From positions 1-5,006 of the forward strand of contig JAEZIQ010000114.1 of assembly GCA_023436605.1 (NCBI GenBank): a DNA stretch of 5,006 nucleotides. The letters are read 5' to 3'. The translations under genes were made by a program, and so were the position numbers. This DNA is from Actinomycetes bacterium. Lineage in GTDB: Bacteria > Actinomycetota > Thermoleophilia > Solirubrobacterales > 70-9. Shown in pieces: positions 1-5,006 of the stretch. Under the pieces are notes generated by a model. The model was not told where the DNA came from. It saw nothing but the letters and a program-made list of their open reading frames with translations, and ran no database searches. Positions within the stretch are counted from its first letter, which is position 1, and each line of letters starts with the position of its first letter.

Positions 1-6
1 GGAGGG

Positions 7-30
7 CCGGGAGAACCCCGCCACTCCCGG
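7..30. terminator. GC-rich hairpin downstream of the sigma-factor gene (weak terminator candidate)
   Basis: CCGGGAG at 7-13 is the exact reverse complement of CTCCCGG at 24-30, giving a 7-bp stem with a 10-nt loop. It lies about 43 nt beyond the sigma-factor stop codon on the minus strand. No T-rich tract follows on either strand, so it is not a canonical intrinsic terminator. It could stop the sigma transcript, belong to a gene left of the window, or be chance in GC-rich DNA. I see no supportable gene in positions 1-72. Confidence 0.22.
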
Positions 31-72
31 GCTCGCGTCAAGCGTTTGAATGCCCGTCCGGCCTGATCGCTG

Positions 73-831
73 CTAGCAGGGAGCTCCGTGGACCCGGTCG
101 TGAAGAGCGTCGAGGATCGATCTCAATCGTCTTGAAACCTGCATCTGGGAGCAACCGAGAGACTTGGCGATCTGGGACTGGGAAAGCTCGTCCCGGAACC
201 TGAGTGTGAGAATGGCCCTGTCCCGGTCGTCGAGTTCGCTGAGGGCCTCCCTCGTGACGCTGCGGTCCTCTGCGAGTCCGAAGCCCTCGTCTTCGATTCC
301 GAGTAACTCTTCCGAGTTCCGGCCTTCATCATCGGAGCTGTCGATAAAGCCCTCGGGATTGCGGGCCTGGGTAGCCATCCGTGCTTCCAGGACGTCCCCC
401 TCCGAACACCCCATCGCGTCGGCGATTTCGTCGGTCGAAGGTTCGTGGGCTAACCCCGTTCTCAGGTCCGCGATTACGGACTCCATGTCACCGATTCGTT
501 CGTACACCGCTCGGGGCACCTTCAGGGTCGATACCCGATCACGGAAATGGCGCTTCAGCTCGCCGTGAATCGTTGGCGAGGCGAAGGCGATGAAGGGGAG
601 ACCGCGGGAAGGGTCATATCGCTCGATCGCATTCATCAGTCCGACACTGGCCACCTGGACCAGGTCTTCGGTTGACTCGGCCTGGCCGCGGTACCGGATG
701 CCGATGCTCTTGGCGTAGGCAAGAAAGCGCTGGGCCAACTCCGCCCGTACTTCGGGCTCGTCGCGCCTCGGCCACAAATCGGCCTCGTTGACCAAACCCA
801 GACTTTCGTGTTTGGTTGCCATGTTCCGCAT
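73..831 (-). CDS. RNA polymerase sigma factor, SigB/SigF/SigG (sigma-70 group 3) family
   Basis: An alternative sigma factor that directs RNA polymerase to stress or developmental promoters in the cytoplasm. Numbered from the ATG at 831 (252 aa), region 2.2 is near residues 55-77 (EDLVQVASVGLMNAIERYDP). Regions 2.3-2.4 follow at 80-100 (FASPTIHGELKRHFRDR, the family's core and -10 recognition segment). Region 3 spans about 104-160, with VPRAVYE and a DEIADAMGCS helix. Region 4 spans about 190-245, with the -35-recognition helix-turn-helix SQSQIAKSLGCSQMQVSRRL. The order and length fit SigB/SigF, and no ECF or housekeeping region 1.1 is seen. I chose ATG 831 because it has GAGAGGA and AGG upstream. 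The frame stays open to a TTG at 942 (289 aa), but those extra residues do not resemble the family; ATG 822 is also possible. The gene is divergent from the HAD gene. No RsbW-type anti-sigma gene is visible, though the left flank is almost entirely outside the window. The family call is secure; the choice among SigB, SigF and SigG is not. Confidence 0.95.
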   Translation of the reverse strand: MRNMATKHESLGLVNEADLWPRRDEPEVRAELAQRFLAYAKSIGIRYRGQAESTEDLVQVASVGLMNAIERYDPSRGLPFIAFASPTIHGELKRHFRDRVSTLKVPRAVYERIGDMESVIADLRTGLAHEPSTDEIADAMGCSEGDVLEARMATQARNPEGFIDSSDDEGRNSEELLGIEDEGFGLAEDRSVTREALSELDDRDRAILTLRFRDELSQSQIAKSLGCSQMQVSRRLRSILDALHDRVHGAPC

Positions 832-838
832 GTTCGGA

Positions 839-849
839 CCTGTCCTCTC
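839..849 (-). promoter_or_regulatory. Ribosome binding site supporting the sigma-factor start at 831
   Basis: Read on the minus strand, GAGAGGACAGG lies 7-18 nt before the ATG at 831, combining a GAGAGGA core and a closer AGG. It favours ATG 831 over ATG 822, for which the same site would be about 20 nt away. A competing GAGGA sits just before the TTG at 942, so the start is likely but not proven. Confidence 0.5.
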
Positions 850-991
850 TCGATGCGTTGCTGCCCTCGAGCTCTCGAAGATAGAACCGTGCAGTTGTTG
901 CTCAACGCGCCGGCATAAGCGAGATGATCCGATCGAAGCCAACGGTCCTCAGTCCGCAGCAGGCGATTGCCGGTCGGCGCGTACGTTGTCC

Positions 992-1017
992 CTACCCGTT
1001 TTTTCGATCTTCAACCC
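992..1017 (-). promoter_or_regulatory. Candidate SigB/SigF-type promoter facing the sigma-factor gene
   Basis: On the minus strand GGGTTGA (1017-1011) serves as a -35 element and GGGTAG (997-992) as a -10 element, with 14 nt between GTTG and GGGTA. The family consensus is GTTT, about 14-17 nt, GGGTA. The -10 is exact; the -35 has one mismatch and the spacing is 1 nt shorter than in the other three copies in this window. Transcription would begin near 984-986, leaving a leader of about 150 nt before ATG 831. That fits autoregulation, which is common for SigB/SigF genes, but this is the weakest of the four copies. Confidence 0.45.
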
Positions 1018-1020
1018 GGA

Positions 1021-1048
1021 CCGGTTTCATACCCCAGTCGCCGGGTAC
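1021..1048 (+). promoter_or_regulatory. SigB/SigF-type promoter for the HAD hydrolase gene
   Basis: CCGGTTTC (1021-1028), a 13-nt gap, and CGGGTAC (1042-1048) give GTTT-N15-GGGTA, an exact match to the SigB/SigF consensus. The same extended elements with the same 13-nt gap occur at 2931-2958. Transcription would start near 1055, giving a short leader with GGAGGT at 1070-1075 before the GTG start. The position is what is expected of a functional promoter. The sigma assignment rests on the established family consensus. Confidence 0.75.
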
Positions 1049-1069
1049 CGTGATCGTGTGAGAATCGAC

Positions 1070-1075
1070 GGAGGT
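1070..1075 (+). promoter_or_regulatory. Strong ribosome binding site deciding the HAD start
   Basis: GGAGGT lies 5 nt before the GTG at 1081 and only 2 nt before the in-frame GTG at 1078. The normal spacing favours 1081, which shortens the protein by one residue. Confidence 0.75.
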
Positions 1076-1080
1076 GCGTG

Positions 1081-1734
1081 GTGCCGGAATCGCTGATCAT
1101 CGACATCGACGGGACGCTCGTCGACTCCAACTATCAGCACGTGATCGCCTGGCAGCGGGCCTTTCGGCAGCACGGTTTCGAGACCGAGGCCTGGAAGGTT
1201 CACCGCTACGTGGGCAAGGGCGGGGACAAAATGGTCGCCTCGGTTACCGGGGAGGAAGCGGAAGCCGAGGCGGGAGATGCGATTCGCGAAAGCGAAGGAG
1301 TGATCTACCGGGAGCTGATCGACGAGGTCACTCCGTTCGATGGTGCAGCAGAGTTCGTGGCCTCGCTGAAGGAGCAAGGCCTGAGGGTGATCCTCGCCAG
1401 TTCGGCCAAACAGGACGAAGTCGAGCGATACCTCGACCTGCTCGGAGTCGGAGAAACGATCGATGGTTTCACCACGTCGGCCGATGTCGACGCGACCAAG
1501 CCCGAGCCTGACCTGGTGGAGGCGGCCCTCGAGAAGGCCGGTTCGAAGGATGCGGCGATGATCGGCGATTCGATCTGGGATGTCGAGGCCGCCAAAAGGG
1601 TCGGGCTCGAATGCTCGGCAGTGCTGACCGGCGGGTTCTCCAAGGCCGAGTTGCTGGCCGCAGGTGCGCTGCAGGTTCAGCCATCGCTGGCCGACCTCGA
1701 CATCAGGCAACTGGTCAAGGTCGGTCTGACCTAG
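1081..1734 (+). CDS. HAD-superfamily hydrolase, phosphoglycolate phosphatase / beta-phosphoglucomutase-like
   Basis: A cytoplasmic haloacid-dehalogenase-fold enzyme, most likely a phosphatase (or phosphomutase) on a small phosphorylated metabolite; the substrate cannot be read from the sequence. All four HAD motifs are visible, numbered from GTG 1081. Motif I is DIDGT, with nucleophile Asp8 and acid/base Asp10. Motif II is VILASS near 103-108. Motif III is Lys140 in TKPEPD. Motif IV is IGDSIWDVEAA, with acidic Asp163 and Asp167. The stretch between motifs I and II (about residues 14-85) is a helical C1 cap of the kind seen in phosphoglycolate phosphatase and beta-phosphoglucomutase. At 217 aa the length is normal and the enzyme looks intact. 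The gene is monocistronic, divergent from the sigma factor, convergent with the glycosyltransferase-like gene (19-bp gap), and preceded by a consensus SigB/SigF promoter, suggesting stress induction. Confidence 0.9.
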   Translation: MPESLIIDIDGTLVDSNYQHVIAWQRAFRQHGFETEAWKVHRYVGKGGDKMVASVTGEEAEAEAGDAIRESEGVIYRELIDEVTPFDGAAEFVASLKEQGLRVILASSAKQDEVERYLDLLGVGETIDGFTTSADVDATKPEPDLVEAALEKAGSKDAAMIGDSIWDVEAAKRVGLECSAVLTGGFSKAELLAAGALQVQPSLADLDIRQLVKVGLT

Positions 1735-1753
1735 ACACGCCGATTCTGGGCGG

Positions 1754-2797
1754 TCAAACGGCCGTAGCCGCCGGGGTTTTCGACGGCGCCTCCGCGCGCC
1801 GGAGTACTGCCCGGCGGTAGAGCTGGGCGTGCTGGGCTGCGATCAGGCGGCGCTGGTGTCGCCTACGGTCGGCTCCAACAGGTAACACCTGCCCGACGGC
1901 GAGTGATTCGGCGGCAGAATCGATCGCGCTGCCGATGTCTTCCCTCCTTGGTGCACCGGTGGCAAAAACCTTGAAGGGAAAGGAGGTACGGAAATCGGTG
2001 CTGAACTCCGAGGCCGGCATGACGATCGCCGCGCCGGCGTCACGGAAAGCCTCGACCCAGGCGCAGTGGACTCCGGTCAGTTTTGGCACTACCACGATGT
2101 CGGCCCGGCGCGCGACGGCCAGCAACTGCTCGACTCCGATCATCTCCTGCCACTCAACCTCGGCCCGTTCCCGCCGGGAAATGCTCGCCAGGAGCGGCAG
2201 CAGGCTCCCCGCAGGTCCGCTCGACTCTTCTCCCGTGTCCTCCACCGTCACGGTGGACCGGTACAGGTTGGATTCCCGGGCCTTCTCGGCTATCGCTTCG
2301 ACGATCGTCTCCGCGACCGGGTCGTGTTCCAGGCTGTCCAGCAGGACACTGACCGAAAAAGGAGGTATCCGCCGCCGCGGTGGCAGCTGGTCGAGTTCTT
2401 TGAGGGGGAAGACGTGGCCCTGGGGGATCAGGGTCACCCGGTCGTGAATTTGCTCATATCCGGCCCGCAGTTCCGCGTTGGGAACGATAATTTCGTCGGC
2501 CTTCGACACCAGGGTCAAACCGTTCCGCTGCCGGTCCCCGGCAAGGGGGTGATGAATTGTGCACACCAAAGGGATGTCGAGGTCATCCAGGGCGGCCTTG
2601 AGCTGGTCGGCTTCTTCCTGACTGACCCGTCGGGGCGGCCGGGCAACATGCAGAAGCTCGAATTCCCCTGCGTGCTGCTCGATCCAGTGTGGGTTCAACC
2701 TGGCCGTCAGCCGCTCGATGCCGTCACTTCGCCACGAAATCTGCTCGGGAATCCCTCCCTTGAGGGAATAGGAAGCGACGGTGAGACGGCGGGTCAT
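1754..2797 (-). CDS. Glycosyltransferase-like protein (GT-B / GT4-type pattern), degenerate donor site
   Basis: Probably a cytoplasmic GT-B-fold glycosyltransferase or a derivative of one; donor and acceptor are unknown. The N-terminal half has the GT4-like pattern: FELLHVARP (46-54), PLVCTIHHPLAG (76-87), VSKADEIIVPNAEL (97-110) and VTLIPQGHVF (121-130). The C-terminal half has LLAVARRADIVVVPKLTGVHCAWVEA split across about 225-250, then GAAIVMP (255-261), matching the nucleotide-sugar side of GT4 enzymes. Only one glutamate (Glu249) of the usual E-x7-E pair is present, and the usual glycine-rich, Lys/Arg-containing donor loop near 148-156 is not recognisable. The basic, Ala-rich tail (310-347) looks disordered. 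There is no signal peptide or membrane segment. ATG 2797 is the only start, because an in-frame TGA lies at 2828-2830 with no start codon between; its ribosome site (GGAG, 11 nt away) is weak. A consensus SigB/SigF promoter lies about 110 nt upstream. At 347 aa the length is typical. Confidence 0.75.
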   Translation of the reverse strand: MTRRLTVASYSLKGGIPEQISWRSDGIERLTARLNPHWIEQHAGEFELLHVARPPRRVSQEEADQLKAALDDLDIPLVCTIHHPLAGDRQRNGLTLVSKADEIIVPNAELRAGYEQIHDRVTLIPQGHVFPLKELDQLPPRRRIPPFSVSVLLDSLEHDPVAETIVEAIAEKARESNLYRSTVTVEDTGEESSGPAGSLLPLLASISRRERAEVEWQEMIGVEQLLAVARRADIVVVPKLTGVHCAWVEAFRDAGAAIVMPASEFSTDFRTSFPFKVFATGAPRREDIGSAIDSAAESLAVGQVLPVGADRRRHQRRLIAAQHAQLYRRAVLRRAEAPSKTPAATAV

Positions 2798-2904
2798 GGA
2801 GCCGGGCGCTCCGCTCGGGGATCTGACTCACACATTCCTGCCACCTCCGGGTCGAGGCACCCGAGAGTGGACATCGCCCCCTGTGGCCCGGTCGCCAAGC
2901 GATC

Positions 2905-2932
2905 GGTACCCCGAGATTCAGCTTTGAAACCC
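2905..2932 (-). promoter_or_regulatory. SigB/SigF-type promoter for the glycosyltransferase-like gene
   Basis: On the minus strand GGGTTTC (2932-2926) and GGGTACC (2911-2905) give GTTT-N15-GGGTA, an exact consensus match with the same spacing as the HAD and oxidoreductase copies. Transcription would start near 2898, leaving a leader of about 100 nt before ATG 2797. The -10 segment GGGTACCG is identical over 8 bases to that of the HAD promoter. Confidence 0.72.
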
Positions 2933-2938
2933 GGTTTC
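2926..2938. repeat. Palindrome GAAACC-C-GGTTTC formed by two opposed -35 elements
   Basis: GAAACC (2926-2931) and GGTTTC (2933-2938) are exact reverse complements around a single C. The palindrome is fully accounted for by the two divergent GTTT elements, 3 bp apart, that belong to the promoters on either side. It could also act as a regulator's operator, but no such regulator is indicated. Confidence 0.7.
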
Positions 2939-2958
2939 TCCAACTTATGCCCGGGTAC
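2931..2958 (+). promoter_or_regulatory. SigB/SigF-type promoter for the FAD/Rieske oxidoreductase gene
   Basis: CCGGTTTC (2931-2938), a 13-nt gap, and CGGGTAC (2952-2958) reproduce the HAD promoter exactly in both elements and spacing. Transcription would start near 2965-2967. This lies downstream of the first ATG of the frame (2947) and immediately before the in-frame GTG at 2968, so the promoter bears directly on the choice of start codon. Confidence 0.7.
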
Positions 2959-2967
2959 TCGCCATCT

Positions 2968-4524
2968 GTGAATCAGATTCCCGGAGCTGACGACGATCCA
3001 TTGCTGAACGCCCCCGAGCCGTCCGTTCCCGAGTCGATCTGGCTGTCCGAGGCCGGTAAGTCGTGGGCTGCGCCAAGAGAGGACCAGGAATGCGACGTGG
3101 CGGTAGTCGGCGGCGGAATGGTTGGGGTATCGACCGCGCTGCGTCTCGCCCGGGCCGGAGTTTCGGTCATCCTGCTCGAAGCGTGGGAGGTCGGGGGAGG
3201 GGTAACCGGTCACTCCTCGGCCAAGCTGAGCGCTCTCCAGGGTTCGGCCTACTCTCGTATCGCAAATACGAACGGTGACGAGGCAACTGGGGCCTATGCC
3301 GAACTTAATTCGGCCGGGGTCTCGTTTGTCGAGGCGACCGCGAGGGAACTACGCATCAGCTGTAACTTGACGCGGCGCCCCGCCTTCACCTACTCGGAGA
3401 CCCGGGAGGGGATCGAGACCCTGGCCGAGGAACAGGATGCGGCCCGCAACGCGGGGCTGGCCGTGAGCGACGAAGGGAGTTGCGATCTGCCGTTTCCGGT
3501 TACCGGATGTCTGCGGCTCGAGAACCAGGCCCAGTTCAATCCCGTCGACTGGGTTAGGGGCGTCGCGTCCGGTGTTGACTCGCTCGGAGGCCGGGTTCAC
3601 GAGCACAGCCGGGTGGTGTCGGTCGACGGCATCTCTTCGAAACGGATCCGGCTCGAGAACGGCAAGAAGGTGCTTGCCGAACGGGTAGTGCTTGCCACGC
3701 ATGTGCCGATACTCGACCGCGGTGGATTCTTCGCACGGGTCGAGCCGACGACCTCGTACGCGATAGCCGGACAGCTCGACGGAGTTGCTCCGCAGGGCCT
3801 CTACCTGAGCGTGGATGATCCAACTCGATCGATCAGCCCCCTGCCGGGCGAGGAGCAGGGCCCCGGCATTCTCGTCGCCGGGGGCGGTGACCGACCGGGA
3901 ACCGTCGAAAGCAATACGGCGCCGCCCCTGCTCCGGCAGTTTCTGCGAGACAGATTCGAGGTGAAGTCGATCGACCACGGCTGGGGAGCTCACGATCTGA
4001 GGAGCTTCGATCGCCTGCCCCTGATCGGGCAGCTGCTGCCTCTTGAGGATCGAATCCTGACCGCGACAGGGTTCTCGAAGTGGGGGCTGGCCGCCGGTGC
4101 AGGTGCCTCTGAGATTCTGGTTGACCACCTCCTCGGAAACGACACCGATGCGATGAGGATCTTCAATCCGACGCGGATCCGGGCCAGGGCGGTACCTGGC
4201 TTCGCGCGGCACAACCTTGATTCGGGGACCAGACTGGTGGCCGACCGGGTCACCCGTCGTCAGGAAAGACGGCAACTCGCCCCCGGCGAAGGCATGGTCG
4301 TTGGTTCCGGGCTCGGCCAGAAAGCGGTCAGTCGGGATCTCGACGGCGTCTACCGTGAAGTGTCTGCCCGCTGCACCCACCTCGGCTGCATCGTCGGCTG
4401 GAACCGCTCCGAGCAGACCTTGGACTGCCCCGGCCACGGATCGCGCTTCGCCCCGGACGGGAACGTGATCGAGGGGCCCGCGGTCAGGCCCCTCGATCGT
4501 TCACCGGTTGAAGTGCCGGACTGA
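2968..4524 (+). CDS. FAD-dependent oxidoreductase (DAO family) with C-terminal Rieske [2Fe-2S] domain
   Basis: A probable cytoplasmic flavoprotein with its own iron-sulfur electron-transfer domain, of the same architecture as Bacillus YhfW. The substrate is unknown; DAO relatives oxidise amines or amino acids. Numbered from GTG 2968 (518 aa), the Rossmann FAD site is DVAVVGGGMVG (43-53, glycines 48, 50 and 53), with Glu71 ending the second strand (VILLEAW). A GHSSAKLSALQG segment (81-92) follows. The C-terminal FAD-contacting part has DRLPLIG (348-354) and TATGFSKWGLAAGA (about 365-378). The Rieske domain has CTHLGC (469-474) and CPGHGSRF (487-494), with ligands Cys469, His471, Cys487 and His490. 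Position 489, normally the second disulfide cysteine, is Gly. An ATG at 2947 would add seven residues but lies within the predicted promoter and lacks a ribosome site; all conserved residues follow either start. The gene is divergent from the glycosyltransferase-like gene and convergent with the acyl-CoA dehydrogenase. Confidence 0.9.
   Translation: MNQIPGADDDPLLNAPEPSVPESIWLSEAGKSWAAPREDQECDVAVVGGGMVGVSTALRLARAGVSVILLEAWEVGGGVTGHSSAKLSALQGSAYSRIANTNGDEATGAYAELNSAGVSFVEATARELRISCNLTRRPAFTYSETREGIETLAEEQDAARNAGLAVSDEGSCDLPFPVTGCLRLENQAQFNPVDWVRGVASGVDSLGGRVHEHSRVVSVDGISSKRIRLENGKKVLAERVVLATHVPILDRGGFFARVEPTTSYAIAGQLDGVAPQGLYLSVDDPTRSISPLPGEEQGPGILVAGGGDRPGTVESNTAPPLLRQFLRDRFEVKSIDHGWGAHDLRSFDRLPLIGQLLPLEDRILTATGFSKWGLAAGAGASEILVDHLLGNDTDAMRIFNPTRIRARAVPGFARHNLDSGTRLVADRVTRRQERRQLAPGEGMVVGSGLGQKAVSRDLDGVYREVSARCTHLGCIVGWNRSEQTLDCPGHGSRFAPDGNVIEGPAVRPLDRSPVEVPD
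4461..4502. terminator. Long hairpin inside the 3' end of the oxidoreductase gene
   Basis: GATCGAGGGGCC (4467-4478) and GGCCCCTCGATC (4487-4498) are perfect 12-bp reverse complements around an 8-nt loop. GAAC (4461-4464) and GTTC (4499-4502) extend the stem to 16 bp across a 2-nt bulge. It ends 22 nt before the oxidoreductase stop and about 30 nt beyond the stop of the convergent acyl-CoA dehydrogenase gene. It may therefore act as a bidirectional, U-tract-less transcription barrier, because neither side has a T run. The structure is certain from the sequence; the terminator role is inferred. Confidence 0.5.
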
Positions 4525-4533
4525 CCGGCGCTG

Positions 4534-5006
4534 CTAGAAGGCGCTCTCGGAAAGCTCCATGATGTCGTTGTCGATCTGCTCGATCGCGAGCTTGGTCGCT
4601 TCGAGGTTCGGGAGCATGTTGCGGGCGAAGAACTTCGCGCCGGTGACCTTGCCTTCGTAGTAGCCCTTGTCGCGATCAGAGGCGCCGTTCTCGAGAGCGG
4701 CGGCGGCGACTTCGGCCTGGGTAATCAGCAGCCAGCCGATGATCAGATCACCGAAGGCCTTGAGGAACTGGACCGAGCCGAGGCCGACCTTGTAGATGCT
4801 CTTGGGGTCTTCCTGGGAACCCATCAGGTTGCCCATCATGGTTTCGACCATGGCCCGCATGCTGGCGACTGCGGTGCCGAGGCGTTCCCGCTCGGCGTCA
4901 AGTCCAGCCCCGGAACCGGCAGCGGTCGCGTCCATCTTCTCGAGCAGGTGGTTCAGCGAGCGGGCCTCGTCTCGGACGATCTTGCGGAAGAAGAAGTCCT
5001 GGGCCT
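4534..5006 (-). CDS. Acyl-CoA dehydrogenase, C-terminal part (runs off the window)
   Basis: The C-terminal 156 residues of an acyl-CoA dehydrogenase, an FAD enzyme that introduces the alpha-beta double bond in fatty acyl-CoA at the start of beta-oxidation. The visible part begins AQDFFFRKIVRDEARSL, typical of the long FadE-type enzymes with an added C-terminal helical domain (Pfam Acyl-CoA_dh_C type). It continues with LGSVQFLKAFGDLIIGWLLI and VTGAKFFARNMLPNLEA, and ends in the family-like SESAF tail. The flavin-binding core and catalytic glutamate lie upstream, outside the window. The frame is open from 5006 to the TAG at 4534-4536. An internal Met codon at 4935 is not the start, because clear family sequence precedes it. 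The gene is convergent with the oxidoreductase across 9 bp, and its own promoter is not visible. Nothing ties it to the stress-type promoters, so it is probably an unrelated lipid-catabolism gene. Confidence 0.9.
   Translation of the reverse strand, partial: AQDFFFRKIVRDEARSLNHLLEKMDATAAGSGAGLDAERERLGTAVASMRAMVETMMGNLMGSQEDPKSIYKVGLGSVQFLKAFGDLIIGWLLITQAEVAAAALENGASDRDKGYYEGKVTGAKFFARNMLPNLEATKLAIEQIDNDIMELSESAF

Noticed and set aside
532..555. A minus-strand GGGTA at 536-532 inside the sigma gene as a further SigB/SigF promoter
   Set aside because: No GTTT-like element lies at the required distance, and the site is within coding sequence.
1027..1710. Open reading frame of 227 codons on the minus strand over the HAD gene
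   Set aside because: It is antisense to a gene with all four HAD motifs, has no recognisable domain, and is explained by high GC content, which removes stop codons from the opposite strand.
1749..1772. GGCGG / CCGCC inverted repeat followed by GGGGTTTT between the convergent HAD and glycosyltransferase-like genes
   Set aside because: The stem is only 5 bp with a 14-nt loop and just four Ts, and it overlaps coding sequence. This is too weak to call a terminator in GC-rich DNA.
2066..2971. Open reading frame of 301 codons on the plus strand over the glycosyltransferase-like gene
   Set aside because: Its product is low-complexity and rich in Gly, Arg and Pro, matches no family I recognise, and crosses both promoters of the right-hand intergenic region.
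2794..3213. Minus-strand frame of 139 codons that overlaps the start of the glycosyltransferase-like gene by 4 bp and could suggest translational coupling
   Set aside because: It is antisense to the FAD-binding region of the oxidoreductase and its product has no recognisable pattern. The overlap is coincidental.
3349..4437. Open reading frame of 362 codons on the minus strand over the oxidoreductase gene
   Set aside because: The plus-strand frame carries clear FAD and Rieske motifs, whereas the antisense product shows no domain, so it is a shadow.

Overview
The window is GC-rich, gene-dense bacterial DNA with strong G/C preference at third codon positions. A SigB/SigF-type sigma factor, GTG starts and a FadE-type acyl-CoA dehydrogenase together point to an actinomycete-like organism (Actinomycetota, possibly a Thermoleophilia/Solirubrobacterales lineage). 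The phylum is an inference from gene content and composition, not a database result.

Layout from left to right. (1) Positions 73-831, minus strand: an alternative sigma factor of the SigB/SigF general-stress family. (2) Positions 832-1080: a divergent intergenic region. (3) Positions 1081-1734, plus strand: a HAD-superfamily phosphatase-like hydrolase. (4) Positions 1754-2797, minus strand: a glycosyltransferase-like protein with the GT-B pattern, convergent with the HAD gene and 19 bp away. (5) Positions 2798-2967: a second divergent intergenic region. (6) From 2968 (or 2947) to 4524, plus strand: a FAD-dependent DAO-family oxidoreductase with a C-terminal Rieske [2Fe-2S] domain. (7) Positions 4534-5006, minus strand: the C-terminal part of an acyl-CoA dehydrogenase that runs off the window, convergent with gene 6 across only 9 bp.

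The most striking signal lies between the genes. Both divergent intergenic regions carry back-to-back promoter-like elements matching the SigB/SigF consensus (GTTT, about 15 nt, GGGTA). Three copies are exact and share the same 15-nt spacing: those facing the HAD, glycosyltransferase and oxidoreductase genes. A fourth, weaker copy faces the sigma-factor gene. In the right-hand region the two -35 elements fuse into the perfect palindrome GAAACC-C-GGTTTC. The simplest reading is a compact, self-reinforcing stress module: the sigma factor may drive its own gene and three neighbouring enzyme genes. The predicted oxidoreductase promoter overlaps the first ATG of that reading frame. This suggests a leaderless or nearly leaderless GTG start at 2968.

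Other points of interest are a 12-bp perfect hairpin (16 bp with a small bulge) inside the last codons of the oxidoreductase gene, a Rieske domain with one of the two usual disulfide cysteines replaced by glycine, and a glycosyltransferase-like protein with a degenerate donor-site signature. No tRNA, rRNA, CRISPR array or mobile element was seen.
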